Shown here piece by piece: positions 28,581 to 38,715 of a stretch of 64,000 nucleotides of DNA. How positions within the stretch are numbered: position 1 is the first letter of the stretch; every line of letters begins with the position of its first letter. This DNA comes from UBA8337 sp038143435 (GTDB lineage Bacteria > Pseudomonadota > Alphaproteobacteria > RS24). Location of the stretch: contig JAYQLX010000006.1 in assembly GCA_038143435.1 (NCBI GenBank), forward strand, positions 124,001 through 188,000. Reading direction: 5' to 3'. The notes beneath the pieces are model-generated. The model was given only the letters and a program-made list of their open reading frames with translations. It searched no databases and was not told where the DNA came from. Made by a program: the position numbers and the translations under genes.

Positions 28581-29675
28581 ATGGCCGCGTCCGACCAGGC
28601 CGAGTTGACGATTGATTTGGCGGCTCTGGCGGCTAATTACAAAACCATGCAAAAAAATGCCGGCAAAGCCGAGACCAGCGCCGTGGTGAAAGCCGATGGC
28701 TATGGCCTCGGCATGGCCGAAATTGCCCCTGTCCTATTTGATGCCGGTTGCCGCAGCTTTTGGGTCGCGCAATTAAATGAAGGCATTGCCTTGCGCGCCA
28801 TTTTGCCTGAGGCGAAAATTTATGTGCTCAACGGTGTGCCAAGCGGCACGGCAGCGCAATTTGAGACGTATGATTTGCGCCCCTGCCTCGTCACGCTGGC
28901 GCAAGTGGAAGAATGGCAAAGCCATTGCCAAGCCAATAAACCCCTGCCCGCCTGTCTGTTTGTCGACAGTGGCTTTAACCGTCTTGGCTTTGGTGAGATT
29001 GAAATTGCCGAACTCATGGCGCGGCCCGATATTTTTGAAGGTTGGGAGCTGTGCCTGATTGCCAGCCATTTGGCCTGCGCCGATGACCCGACCCATCCGA
29101 TGAATGGAGCGCAGCTTGAGCGCTTTAGCAATGCGCTGGCGGTATTGCAGCCTGCCCCCGCCTCATTGGCCAATTCGGGCGGCACCATGTTGGGGGCAGA
29201 TTATCATTTCGACATGATACGCACCGGCACCATGCTTTATGGTTGCTCAGCCACGGCGAAAGAAGAAGACGCACTGTCGCCCATTGCATCTTTGCGCGCG
29301 CCCTTATTGCAAATGCGTCGGCTTTACGCCGGTGACAGCGTTGGCTATGGCGCGACCTTTACCGCATCCGGGGAAATGACCATCGGCATTGCCAGCCTCG
29401 GCTATGGTGACGGCCTGTCACGTCATTTCGGCAATCAAAGCCCGTCGCCCATGCGCTTCACCATAGACGGCCAGCCGGTCTCCTTACTTGGTCGTATTTC
29501 TATGGACAGCCTCGCCATTGACCTGACAAATCTGCCGCAAATGCCGTCTGTCGGCGATATGGTCGAGATTTTCGGCCAAGACAATCCGATTGACCGATTG
29601 GCACAACAAGGCAACACCATATCATATGAGCTTCTCACATCGCTCGGCAGCCGCTATAACCGCATATACAAATAA
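28581..29675 (+). CDS. alr: Alanine racemase
   Basis: PLP enzyme making D-alanine for peptidoglycan. The 364-residue product has the PLP lysine in SAVVKADGYGLGM near residue 40, a conserved SHLACADDP region, and GYGATFTASGE carrying the second catalytic Tyr. The start at 28581 follows the dnaB stop by one base; an overlapping longer frame into dnaB is not needed. dnaB-alr is a conserved pair. Confidence 0.96.
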   Translation: MAASDQAELTIDLAALAANYKTMQKNAGKAETSAVVKADGYGLGMAEIAPVLFDAGCRSFWVAQLNEGIALRAILPEAKIYVLNGVPSGTAAQFETYDLRPCLVTLAQVEEWQSHCQANKPLPACLFVDSGFNRLGFGEIEIAELMARPDIFEGWELCLIASHLACADDPTHPMNGAQLERFSNALAVLQPAPASLANSGGTMLGADYHFDMIRTGTMLYGCSATAKEEDALSPIASLRAPLLQMRRLYAGDSVGYGATFTASGEMTIGIASLGYGDGLSRHFGNQSPSPMRFTIDGQPVSLLGRISMDSLAIDLTNLPQMPSVGDMVEIFGQDNPIDRLAQQGNTISYELLTSLGSRYNRIYK

Positions 29676-29690
29676 GAAGCGGAGATGATA

Positions 29691-30464
29691 GTGAATTTTC
29701 TGGCAACCATTGGCGCATTCTTTCTCGCCTTTTTCGAACAAACCGGGCGGCTATCGGTTTTTGTCGGTCAAACATTGGCGGCCATGCTGCGCCCGCCGAT
29801 TTATTTCCGCATCATCGGACAACAAATTATTCGCATCGGTTATTTCTCTTTGCCGGTAGTCGCACTGACCTCTTTCTTCACCGGCGGTGCGCTGGCCATT
29901 CAGATTTACTATGGCGGCAATCAGTTCAATTCAGAGGCTATTGTGTCCAGCATTGTCGCTTTGGGCATTACCCGCGAATTGGGGCCGGTGCTGGGCGGCT
30001 TGATGGTCGCCGGTCGCGTTTCTGCCGCCATTGCGGCTGAGATTGGCACAATGCGCGTCACCGAACAAATTGATGCGCTAACCACGCTATCCACCGACCC
30101 GCATAAATATCTCGTCGCGCCGCGCGTTATCGCCGCCACTTTGTGCATGCCCGTGTTGGCCTTGATTGCAGATATTATCGGCATTTTCGGCGGCTTTGTC
30201 GTCGGCACGCAATCATTCGGTTTTAACGCTGCCATTTATGTACAGCGCACGATTAACTTCTTGACCATTGATGATGTCACTTCGGGCCTCATCAAGGCGG
30301 CAGTGTTCGGCTTCATCATCGCGATGATGGGTTGCTATAATGGCTATTATTCCAAAGGCGGCGCGCAAGGCGTCGGTCGTGCCACCACCAATGCGGTGGT
30401 CTCGGCCTCAATTCTCATTCTCGCTGCCAATTATCTGATGACCTCGCTTCTGTTCTCATCATGA
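29691..30464 (+). CDS. mlaE: MlaE-type ABC transporter permease
   Basis: Inner-membrane permease of the phospholipid (Mla) transport system. The 257-residue product has about five membrane segments and MlaE motifs ITRELGPVLGGLMVAGRVSA and AEIGTMRVTEQIDAL. I choose the GTG at 29691 because GGAG lies six bases upstream; the in-frame ATG at 29685 sits directly against the GGAG. It overlaps mlaF by four bases. A matching MCE protein is at 1329-1787. Confidence 0.94.
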   Translation: MNFLATIGAFFLAFFEQTGRLSVFVGQTLAAMLRPPIYFRIIGQQIIRIGYFSLPVVALTSFFTGGALAIQIYYGGNQFNSEAIVSSIVALGITRELGPVLGGLMVAGRVSAAIAAEIGTMRVTEQIDALTTLSTDPHKYLVAPRVIAATLCMPVLALIADIIGIFGGFVVGTQSFGFNAAIYVQRTINFLTIDDVTSGLIKAAVFGFIIAMMGCYNGYYSKGGAQGVGRATTNAVVSASILILAANYLMTSLLFSS

Positions 30465-31258
30465 CCGCAAAAATCGCCCTTTCAGATGTTCACAAAAGCT
30501 TCGGCCCGAAAGATGTTCTGCGTGGCGTCAATTTAGAGGTAGAGACGGGTCAATCGGTTGTTGTCATTGGCGGCTCGGGCAGCGGCAAATCGGTGATGCT
30601 GAAATCCATTCTTGGCCTACTGACACCCGATATCGGCTCCATCAAAATTGACGGTCGCGAAACCGTTGGGCTGGCGCGCAGCGGACGTGCCGATATTGAC
30701 CATCAAATTGGCATGTTGTTTCAAAACGGCGCTTTGTTCGACAGCCTGCCGGTCTGGAAAAATGTCGCGTTTCGCGCCATTCAGAATGACGGTATGGGCG
30801 AGGCTGATGCCCGCGATTTGGCCGTTGATGCGCTCAAGCAAGTCGAATTGGGGGCGGAACTGCTTGACCTCTCCCCGGCCTCTTTATCGGGTGGTATGCA
30901 CAAGCGCGTCGGGCTGGCACGCGCCATTGCCTCCAAGCCGGATATTATCTTTTTTGACGAGCCGACCACCGGTCTCGACCCGATTATGACCGATGTCATC
31001 AATCATCTCATTCGCGATTGCGTGCAGGAGCTTGGCGCAACCACCATGACCATCACCCACGACATGACCTCAGTGCGCGCCATCGCCGATAAGACGGCAC
31101 TGCTTTATAAGGGCGAAATTATCTGGCAAGGCACAACCGACGCACTTGAAGCCTCGGACGACCCGTTTCTCAACCAATTTATCAATGGTCTGCCGCACGG
31201 GCCGATTGAGGTTGAAGGCCAGCAACTCGATACTGCGCCAAACGCTGAGGCGGTTTAA
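30461..31258 (+). CDS. mlaF: MlaF-type ABC transporter ATP-binding protein
   Basis: ATPase of the Mla transporter. The 265-residue product shows Walker A GGSGSGKSV, signature LSGGMHKRVGLARA, Walker B IIFFDEPTTGLDP and H-loop MTITHDM. It is coupled to mlaE by ATGA and to radA by TAATG. No mlaB or mlaC lies nearby. Confidence 0.95.
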   Translation: MTAKIALSDVHKSFGPKDVLRGVNLEVETGQSVVVIGGSGSGKSVMLKSILGLLTPDIGSIKIDGRETVGLARSGRADIDHQIGMLFQNGALFDSLPVWKNVAFRAIQNDGMGEADARDLAVDALKQVELGAELLDLSPASLSGGMHKRVGLARAIASKPDIIFFDEPTTGLDPIMTDVINHLIRDCVQELGATTMTITHDMTSVRAIADKTALLYKGEIIWQGTTDALEASDDPFLNQFINGLPHGPIEVEGQQLDTAPNAEAV

Positions 31259-32637
31259 TGGCGCGCGCGGCCAGCGAATATGTCTGCAATCAATGCGGCA
31301 ATGTCACGACCAAATGGTCAGGCAAATGCGAAAGCTGCGAGCAGTGGAACACCATTTCGGAGATTGCCGGAAGCTCCGCCCCGCCGGTCGGGCGCGGCGC
31401 CAAAAAAGCCAAAGGTAAGAGCGTTGAATTGGCGCCTTTGGCGGGTGACGATAAAGAACCCGAACGGCGCAAATCCGGCATAGGCGAGTTTGACCGCGTA
31501 TTGGGCGGCGGATTAGTGCCCGGCTCAGCCACGCTTATCGGCGGTGACCCGGGCATTGGCAAATCAACCTTGCTATTGCAGGCCGCTGCCGCCGTCAGCA
31601 AACAGGGCGGCAAAGTGATTTATGTGTCGGGCGAAGAAGCGCTGGCGCAATTGCGTATGCGCGCCAGCCGCCTCGGTCTGGCCGATGCCGATGTGCAACT
31701 GGCCTCGGAAACCAATGTCGCCGATATTATCAAAACGCTGGAAAAGCAGGGCGATTTAGCGCTGGTGGTTATCGATTCCATTCAGACCATGTGGTCACCC
31801 GCCATTGAAGCCGCGCCGGGCACGGTCAGCCAAGTGCGTGTCGCCAGTCAGGAATTGTTACATTTCGCCAAAAGCAGCGATGCGCCGCTGGTGCTGGTCG
31901 GCCATGTCACCAAAGACGGACAAATTGCCGGCCCGCGTGTGCTCGAACATATGGTCGATACGGTGGTTTATTTTGAGGGTGATCGCGGAGACCAATTCCG
32001 CATTTTGCGCGCCATTAAAAACCGTTTCGGCCCGGCCCATGAAATGGGCGTGTTTGAAATGCAAGGCGCGGGGCTGATGGAAGTGCAAAATCCCTCTGCC
32101 CTGTTTCTCGAAGGCCGCGAAGCCGATGTGCCGGGCGCAGCGGTGTTTGCCGGCATTGAAGGCACCCGCCCTGTGCTGGTTGAAATTCAGGCCCTGGCTA
32201 CGCCCTCGTCTCTGGCCACGCCTCGGCGCGCCGTAGTCGGCTGGGATGCCAATCGCCTGTCTATGGTGCTGGCGGTGTTGGAAGCGCGTTGCGGCCTGTC
32301 ATTTGCCGGACGCGATGTGTTTTTGAATGTGGCAGGTGGCTTGCGCATCAATGAACCGGCAGCCGACCTCGCCGTTGCCGCCGCGCTGATTTCCTCATTG
32401 AGCGGCAAGCCGATAGCACGCGACACAATCGTTTATGGCGAGTTGAGCCTGTCGGGTGCGGTGCGCCCCGTGGCGCAAAATAATGTGCGCCTGAAAGAAG
32501 CCGAAAAACTCGGCTTCAAATCCGCCTATGCCCCAAAACCGGGCAAGGGCGATGTTTCAAAAAATGTTACCTTGCGTGAAATTGAAGATTTGGCCGCTTT
32601 GATAGCGGTTTTGGGCGTCACCGCGTCAGTCGATTAA
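31258..32637 (+). CDS. radA: DNA repair protein RadA
   Basis: RecA-like ATPase acting on recombination intermediates. The 459-residue product has an N-terminal C4 zinc finger (VCNQCGN and CESCEQW), Walker A GGDPGIGKSTLL, the RadA-specific KNRFG motif, and a C-terminal Lon-like domain (LFLNVAGG-type FLNVAGGLRINEPAADLA). Length is normal. It follows mlaF with a one-base overlap. Confidence 0.97.
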   Translation: MARAASEYVCNQCGNVTTKWSGKCESCEQWNTISEIAGSSAPPVGRGAKKAKGKSVELAPLAGDDKEPERRKSGIGEFDRVLGGGLVPGSATLIGGDPGIGKSTLLLQAAAAVSKQGGKVIYVSGEEALAQLRMRASRLGLADADVQLASETNVADIIKTLEKQGDLALVVIDSIQTMWSPAIEAAPGTVSQVRVASQELLHFAKSSDAPLVLVGHVTKDGQIAGPRVLEHMVDTVVYFEGDRGDQFRILRAIKNRFGPAHEMGVFEMQGAGLMEVQNPSALFLEGREADVPGAAVFAGIEGTRPVLVEIQALATPSSLATPRRAVVGWDANRLSMVLAVLEARCGLSFAGRDVFLNVAGGLRINEPAADLAVAAALISSLSGKPIARDTIVYGELSLSGAVRPVAQNNVRLKEAEKLGFKSAYAPKPGKGDVSKNVTLREIEDLAALIAVLGVTASVD

Positions 32638-32702
32638 AAAACGCCGTGTGAAGGCACAATAACCGACCGCTCGCCACGCCCCGACTCATGATAGGCAAAT
32701 GC

Positions 32703-33392
32703 ATGGCTGCGCTCGACTATATCATTATCGCCGTTTTGCTGGTTTCAGCCGCGCTGTCGCTTATTCGCGGCTTCACCAAAGAAGTGTTGTCCATCACCGG
32801 CTGGATTGTCTCCGGCTATGCCGCGATATTTCTCGGCCCCTCGCTGAAACCGCTATTGGCCAGCTATATCACCATTGATTGGGCCATCACCGGCGGGGCC
32901 ATGCTTATCGTCTTTCTCATCAGCCTCATCATATTTTCCATTGGCGGCCATTTTGTTGCCGCCTCCATTAAAGGCACGGGGCTGAGCGCGCTTGACCGCA
33001 CATTGGGTATCGGCTTCGGCCTGCTGCGCGGCTTTTTTATCGTCTGCATGGCCTATTTCGGCATCTCGTCAGTGATTCCCGAAAATGACCATCCGGCCTT
33101 CATTACCGAGGCAAAATTGCGTCCCGTCTTGCAAACCGGCACCAAAGCTTTTGTTGCCATTGTGCCGCTTGACCGTCTGCCACTCAGTGTCGCAAATATC
33201 GGCGAAACCATTGGCGGGCCTGAGTTAGAGGCGCTGCGCGAAAGCGGCGAAAAGGCGCTGCGCGAGGCGGCGCGCGAAGAACTTGAAAATCTTGTTGAAG
33301 AAGTGCAAGACAGCGCCGAAGACACGGGCTATAAACAGCTTGAACGCGACCAGATGCAACGCTTGATCCGCAACACGGAAGGGGTCAAATGA
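32703..33392 (+). CDS. cvpA: CvpA family membrane protein
   Basis: Membrane protein linked in other bacteria to colicin V production and envelope stress tolerance, often beside purF. The 229-residue product has four membrane segments within residues 1-130 and an acidic, Glu-rich helical tail (REAAREELENLVEEVQ). The start MAALDYIIIAVLL matches the family; an ATG five codons upstream (32688) is possible. It overlaps purF by four bases. Confidence 0.92.
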   Translation: MAALDYIIIAVLLVSAALSLIRGFTKEVLSITGWIVSGYAAIFLGPSLKPLLASYITIDWAITGGAMLIVFLISLIIFSIGGHFVAASIKGTGLSALDRTLGIGFGLLRGFFIVCMAYFGISSVIPENDHPAFITEAKLRPVLQTGTKAFVAIVPLDRLPLSVANIGETIGGPELEALRESGEKALREAAREELENLVEEVQDSAEDTGYKQLERDQMQRLIRNTEGVK

Positions 33393-34852
33393 GCGACATT
33401 CATCAACCGCCACACCACGATGACAGGCTTCGCGAAGAGTGCGGCGTATTCGGCATATTCGGCCATCCCGACGCGGCTGCGCTGACCACTTTGGGGCTGC
33501 ACGCGCTGCAACATCGCGGCCAAGAAGCGGCCGGTATTGTTTCCTTTGACGGTAAAAACTTCTTCGCCGAGCGTCGCCTCGGTCTGGTCTCCGACCATTT
33601 CACCAAAGCCAATGTGCTTGACCAATTGCAAGGCACTTCAGCTGTCGGCCATGTGCGCTATTCGACCACCGGTGAGACGATTTTGCGCAATGTGCAGCCG
33701 CTCTTTGCCGATTTGACGGGCGGCGGCTTTGCCGTGGCGCATAACGGCAATCTGACCAATGCGCTGACCTTGCGCGATGAATTGGTCAAACAGGGTGCGA
33801 TTTTCCAATCGACCTCCGACACGGAAACGATTTTGCAACTGGTGGCGCGCTCTAAGCGCATCAACACGCTGTCGCGCTTCACCGATGCGCTGTTTCAAAT
33901 TGAAGGCGCTTATGCGCTGGTGGTAATGACCAATAAAAAGCTGATTGGTGCGCGCGACCCGCTGGGCATTCGCCCGCTGGTTATCGGCGAATTGGACGGG
34001 GCCTATATTCTCGCCTCAGAAACCTGCGCGCTGGATATTATCGGCGCGAAATTTGTTCGCGAAGTGGAAAATGGCGAGATTGTCATCATCACGGAAGACG
34101 GGCTGGAAAGCGTCAAACCCTTCCCGCCTATGGAGCCGCGCCCGTGCATTTTCGAATATATTTATTTCGCCCGCCCCGACAGCACGGTGGGCGGCAAAAG
34201 CGTTTATGAATGCCGCAAAGAATTTGGCCGTCAATTGGCCGAGGAAAGCCATGTGCCGGCTGATGTGGTGATACCGGTGCCCGATAGCGGCGTGCCCGCC
34301 GCCATTGGCTATGGCGACGCGTCGGGCGTGCCGTTTGAGCTGGGCATTATCCGCAATCACTATGTCGGGCGCACCTTTATTGAGCCGCAGCAGAGCATTC
34401 GCGCCTTTTCGGTGAAGCTGAAGCACAATGCCAACCGCATTCACGTCGAAGGCAAGCGCGTTATTCTGATTGATGACTCGATTGTGCGCGGCACCACTTC
34501 GGTGAAAATCGTGCAAATGATGCGCGATGCCGGGGCGACCGAAGTGCATATGCGCATTGGCGCGCCGCCCATCACCCATCCTGATTTTTACGGCATTGAT
34601 ACGCCCAACCAAGAGGCGCTGCTGGCGGCGCAAAACTCTTTGGAAGAAATGCGCGACCATATCGGTGCTGACAGCCTCGCTTTTTTGAGCGTTGACGGGC
34701 TCTATAAAGCGATGGGCTATCCTGAAGGCCGCAATGCCGAGCGTCCGCAATTCACCGACCATTGCTTTACCGGCGACTACCCGACCGGCTTGACCGACCA
34801 GCAAGGCGACGAAAAACTGCACCAACTCTCGCTTTTGGCGGAACAAGGCTAA
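33389..34852 (+). CDS. purF: Amidophosphoribosyltransferase
   Basis: First committed step of purine synthesis: PRPP plus glutamine to phosphoribosylamine. The 487-residue product has the N-terminal nucleophile after a short propeptide (REECGVFGIFG, Cys18), a class II glutaminase domain, and the PRPP motif VILIDDSIVRGTTS. Length is normal. It forms a cvpA-purF-SDR group, the usual arrangement in Alphaproteobacteria. Confidence 0.97.
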   Translation: MSDIHQPPHHDDRLREECGVFGIFGHPDAAALTTLGLHALQHRGQEAAGIVSFDGKNFFAERRLGLVSDHFTKANVLDQLQGTSAVGHVRYSTTGETILRNVQPLFADLTGGGFAVAHNGNLTNALTLRDELVKQGAIFQSTSDTETILQLVARSKRINTLSRFTDALFQIEGAYALVVMTNKKLIGARDPLGIRPLVIGELDGAYILASETCALDIIGAKFVREVENGEIVIITEDGLESVKPFPPMEPRPCIFEYIYFARPDSTVGGKSVYECRKEFGRQLAEESHVPADVVIPVPDSGVPAAIGYGDASGVPFELGIIRNHYVGRTFIEPQQSIRAFSVKLKHNANRIHVEGKRVILIDDSIVRGTTSVKIVQMMRDAGATEVHMRIGAPPITHPDFYGIDTPNQEALLAAQNSLEEMRDHIGADSLAFLSVDGLYKAMGYPEGRNAERPQFTDHCFTGDYPTGLTDQQGDEKLHQLSLLAEQG

Positions 34853-34853
34853 T

Positions 34854-35558
34854 ATGCGCTTTGACGGCAAATTGGCGCTGGTCACCGGCGCGACGCGCGG
34901 TCTTGGTTGGGCCGTGGCCGAAGCACTGGCGGCCGAGGGCGCGCATGTGCTGATGCTCGGGCGCACGCAAGGCGCGCTGGAAGAACTTTACGACCTCATC
35001 AAAAAAGCCGGTGGCGAGGCGACCGGCGTGCCGATGGACATCACCGATGGCGATGCGCTCGACCGCTTGGGGGCCAGCATTGCCGAGCGTTGGGGCAAGC
35101 TCGACCTGATGGTCGGCAATGCCGGTGTGCTGGGGCCGCTCACGCCCGTCTCGCATATTGACCCGAAGGAAATGGACAAAGTGCTGGCCGTGAACGTGAC
35201 CGCCAATGCGCGCCTCATTCGCTCGATGGAGCCGTTGCTGCTACAAGCCGACGCGCCGCGCGCCGTCTTCACCACCTCCGGCGCGGCGCAAAAATGCCGC
35301 CCGTTTTGGGGCGCTTATTCCACCGGCAAAGCGGCGCTGGATGCGCTGGTGAAAAGCTGGGCGCATGAGCATGAAAACGATGCCCTGCGCGTCAATCTCT
35401 TGTCGCCCGGGCCGGTGCGCACCGCCATGCGCGCGCAAGCCATGCCCGGCGAAGACCCCGAAACCCTGCCCACACCGGCCGATGTCGCGCCCTTGTTCCT
35501 CGAGCTTCTCTCAGAGAGAGAAACGCGGACGGGGGAAATTGTGGGGTTTGAGAGGTAG
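34854..35558 (+). CDS. Short-chain dehydrogenase/reductase
   Basis: NAD(P)-dependent oxidoreductase of unknown substrate. The 234-residue product has the cofactor motif TGATRGLG, NAG (VGNAGVLGPLTP), the catalytic Ser region FTTSGAA and YSTGKAALD. It starts one base after purF and this cvpA-purF-SDR linkage is widely conserved in Alphaproteobacteria. Its role with purF is unknown. Confidence 0.93.
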   Translation: MRFDGKLALVTGATRGLGWAVAEALAAEGAHVLMLGRTQGALEELYDLIKKAGGEATGVPMDITDGDALDRLGASIAERWGKLDLMVGNAGVLGPLTPVSHIDPKEMDKVLAVNVTANARLIRSMEPLLLQADAPRAVFTTSGAAQKCRPFWGAYSTGKAALDALVKSWAHEHENDALRVNLLSPGPVRTAMRAQAMPGEDPETLPTPADVAPLFLELLSERETRTGEIVGFER

Positions 35559-35560
35559 TT

Positions 35561-35785
35561 CTACCTACCAAACCTAATCCCCACCTTGTCTTCGCAGTCT
35601 TGGCAGAAAAAGTTGCCGCCGCCATTTTGCGGGCGGAAGGCGCCGTCGGCCCCTTGTGCCAATTCGGGTTGCACGGCGCGCCAGGTTTGGCTCGGCAAGT
35701 GCCACACGCAATTGCCCTGCAAGGTGACGGCAGATGAGCTGCATATGGCGCAGCGCGGGCGCTGGCGACTTTTCACCACTTCCAT
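35561..35785 (-). CDS. Small cysteine-rich, probably zinc-binding protein
   Basis: Not assigned to a named family. The 74-residue product has two cysteine pairs, CAIC near the N-terminus and CQDC near the C-terminus, spaced like a treble-clef or zinc-ribbon site, with a Trp-containing middle (CVWHLPSQTW). A good ribosome site, AAGGGG, precedes the ATG at 35785. It is downstream of der in the same direction, separated by 106 bp of AT-rich sequence, and ends two bases from the SDR stop. Confidence 0.6.
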   Translation of the reverse strand: MEVVKSRQRPRCAICSSSAVTLQGNCVWHLPSQTWRAVQPELAQGADGAFRPQNGGGNFFCQDCEDKVGIRFGR

Positions 35786-35891
35786 CGAAAAACCCCTTTG
35801 GCTTCTTATTGTTTTGACCATGTTTTAATAGACACGGGCGCGCGCTAAAAGAGCGTTAATTTCAGATATTTTCTTCGATTTAACTTATTGA

Positions 35892-37325
35892 TTATTTGTC
35901 TTCATAGGGGTTTTTGCCCTTACGAATGAAAATGCGTAAGGGAATGCCGTCCAGCGCAAAGGTTTCGCGCAAACTGTTGGCGAGATAACGCTGATAGCTT
36001 TCCGGCACGGCATGGCCACGACTGGAAAAGCTGACAAATGTCGGCGGGCGCGATTTGGCTTGCGTGATATAGCGCAGCCGCACCGGCCGCCCCTTATCGG
36101 CGGGTGGCGGATGGCGGTCAATCACCTCACCCAACCAACGATTGAGCTTGGCCGTGCCGATGCGCGCATTCCACAATTCATATTGCCGCTGCACGGCGGG
36201 CATCAGCTTTTCAACACCCTTGCCGGTTTGCGCCGACAGCATAATCACCGGCACCCCGCGCAGGCGCGGCAGCGCGCGCAGCAGCGCATCATTGACCGTT
36301 TGGCGCACTTCCTTGCGGTCGAGTTTCAAATCCCATTTATTAATGGCGATGACGAGGGCGCGGCCTTCGCGCTCCACCAAATCGGCCAGCTGGATATCTT
36401 GCTTGTCGAACGGGCTGGTCGCATCAATGAGCAGCACCACCACTTCGGCAAATTTCACCGCGCGCAAACCGTCGGCCACAGACAGTTTTTCCAGCTTCTC
36501 CGTCACCCGCGCCTTGCGCCGCACACCGGCCGTGTCCCATAGCGTAATCGGGCGCGCGCCATTGGGTGCGGCATCGTCAGCCCATGTCCAATTGACGGAA
36601 ATACTGTCACGGGTAATGCCTGCCTCCGGCCCGGTCAGCAGCCGGTCATCATTGAGCAGATAATTGATAAGCGTCGATTTACCGGCATTGGGGCGTCCCA
36701 AAATGGCAACGCGCAGCGGCTTGTCAGGGTCATCTTCAAATGGCTGATCGGGGTCAAAATCGGCATCGTTTTCCTCTTCTTCAAACGCCTTGTTCCAATC
36801 GCCGCCATGCGTCTCTTCATAGGCCATTTGCGCATCGCGAATTTGCGTATAAAGCTCATCCGTGCCATTGCCGTGCTCGGCTGACAGCGCAATCGGGTCG
36901 CCCAGCCCCAATTTATAGGCCTCGTTCAAACCGGCATCAGCGGCGCGGCCTTCAGCCTTATTCGCGGCCAGCATAACCGGCACGTCGGCTTTTCTGAGCA
37001 GCCGCGCAAACAACTCATCTTCCGGCAAAATGCCGACCCGCGCATCGGTCAGCATCAGCACCATATCGGCCTCGGCAATCGCCGCCTCGGTTTGCGCGCG
37101 CATACGCGCCTCAAGCGAGCCGGACTTGCCCTCTTCAAAACCGGCCGTGTCGATAATTTGAAAGCGTAAATCACCCAGCTTGGCATCGCCAAAGCGGCGG
37201 TCACGTGTCACGCCGGGTTGGTCATCAACCAACGCCAGCTTGCGCCCGACCAGCCGATTGAACAGGGTCGATTTACCGACATTGGGTCGCCCGACAATGG
37301 CGAGAATGAAATTATGAGAAATCAT
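35892..37325 (-). CDS. der: Ribosome biogenesis GTPase Der
   Basis: Double-GTPase needed for 50S assembly. The 477-residue product has two G domains (GRPNVGKST at about residue 10, GRPNAGKST at about 212), with NKAE and NKWD motifs, and a C-terminal KH-like domain. An acidic linker (EEEENDADFDPDQPFEDD) joins the G domains. It follows bamB by 9 bp in the conserved TPR-bamB-der block. Confidence 0.97.
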   Translation of the reverse strand: MISHNFILAIVGRPNVGKSTLFNRLVGRKLALVDDQPGVTRDRRFGDAKLGDLRFQIIDTAGFEEGKSGSLEARMRAQTEAAIAEADMVLMLTDARVGILPEDELFARLLRKADVPVMLAANKAEGRAADAGLNEAYKLGLGDPIALSAEHGNGTDELYTQIRDAQMAYEETHGGDWNKAFEEEENDADFDPDQPFEDDPDKPLRVAILGRPNAGKSTLINYLLNDDRLLTGPEAGITRDSISVNWTWADDAAPNGARPITLWDTAGVRRKARVTEKLEKLSVADGLRAVKFAEVVVLLIDATSPFDKQDIQLADLVEREGRALVIAINKWDLKLDRKEVRQTVNDALLRALPRLRGVPVIMLSAQTGKGVEKLMPAVQRQYELWNARIGTAKLNRWLGEVIDRHPPPADKGRPVRLRYITQAKSRPPTFVSFSSRGHAVPESYQRYLANSLRETFALDGIPLRIFIRKGKNPYEDK

Positions 37326-37334
37326 GCGCCGCCC

Positions 37335-38715
37335 CTAACGCCGCGCGATGAGCGAACCCTCATCGGTCAGCACAAACAGCGTGCCGTCGGCGACCACCGG
37401 TGTCACATTGACCGGCTCTTCAATATTTTGATAGGCGATAATCTCACCGGTCACCGGATTGACCGACACCAAACGCCCGTCAGATGAGGCCAGAACAACT
37501 TGCCCACCGGCCAGCAAAGGTCCGGCCCAGCGAATGCGACCGTCGCGGTCTTTTTCATCTTCAAAACTCGGCAACTGCGTCAGCCAACGCACCCGCCCCT
37601 GCTCGCGCGACAGCGAGACAAGCTGCCCTTCCAGCGACATAACCAATAAATAATCGCCCATCACCCACGGGGTTTCGATAGAACCGACATCGGTTGTCCA
37701 AATGCGTTCGCCCGAGCGAATATCAATCGCCGCCGTGCGCCCACCATGGCTGGTCACGATAACGCGGTCGCGGTCAATCACCGGACGCCCGACAATGGCA
37801 TTGAGTTTCGACAGCGGCGTCACTTGCGTGCCGCGACTGGTCAAGCTGTCTGTCCACAGCACATTGCCGTTAATCGGGCTTAAGCGCCACCACTTCGCCG
37901 GAATTGAACCCGGCAACGACAATCTGCTCATTCACCGCCACGCTGGTTGCGCCGATAATCGTCGCTTCTTCATTAATCGCCAAATGCTCCCAAACGCGTT
38001 CGCCGGTCTCAATATTGAACGCCTGCAAACGGCTATCTTGCGAAGTCACGAAAACCTGATTGCCGCGCACGGTCGGCGCATTGGAAAACGGCACGCTGTT
38101 TTGCACGCGCCAGAGAATTTCGCCGGTATCACCGTTCAGTGCCATGACTTCACCAAAACCGGTGGTCGCAATCACGCGGCCGCGCCCATAAGCCACGCCG
38201 CCGCCAAAGCCGTCGCGCAAATCGGCATCGACTTGGTCGGAACCCCAAAAGCGCGACCAGCCGAAATTGGTTTCTTTGGCCAATGTCGCGACGGATTTTT
38301 GCCAAATAGGTGCACCAGATTTCATATCGGCGGCTGAGATTTTAAGGTCAGGCCCAAGCGCAAATACCTTGCCGTCAGCGACAATGGGCGGCGCTTTCAT
38401 CTGCTTGTAACCGGCATTGGCGGCGACAAATTCCACCTTATAGCCGCCGTCCAGCCCGTCCAATTCGAGATGGTAAAATGCATGGGTCGGAAAGCCGCCA
38501 GGGTTGCTCCATGCGGCATTGCGGAAAGCGGGCAGCACCGGCACGCTGGCATCAGCGAGGCGCGGGTCGGCGCGCAATTGCGCATCAAAGCTCAATACGG
38601 AAATGCGGTCGCCATCAAATTTTTCACCGTCGGACGCGCCGCCGCAGCCGACCAGAAAAGTGGCCAATGCAAGGCTTGCGAAAAGACGAGATTTTGAGGC
38701 GTGCATAAGAGACAT
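37335..38715 (-). CDS. bamB: Outer-membrane assembly lipoprotein BamB, one apparent frameshift
   Basis: Beta-propeller lipoprotein of the BAM complex. The lipobox LVGC places the lipidated Cys at residue 24. PQQ-type repeats run through the first frame to SGEVVAL; the next frame continues with SPINGNVLWTDSL to the end. One extra base in CTTAAGCC near 37880-37883 explains the shift and the corrected product is 459 residues. The ATG overlaps the upstream TPR gene's stop (TAATG). The sequence is uninterrupted in content, so an error is likelier than decay. Confidence 0.9.

Noticed and set aside
34016..34966. 316-codon antisense frame over purF
   Set aside because: Composition follows purF third-position bias; purF motifs are intact on the other strand and no family is visible in the antisense product.
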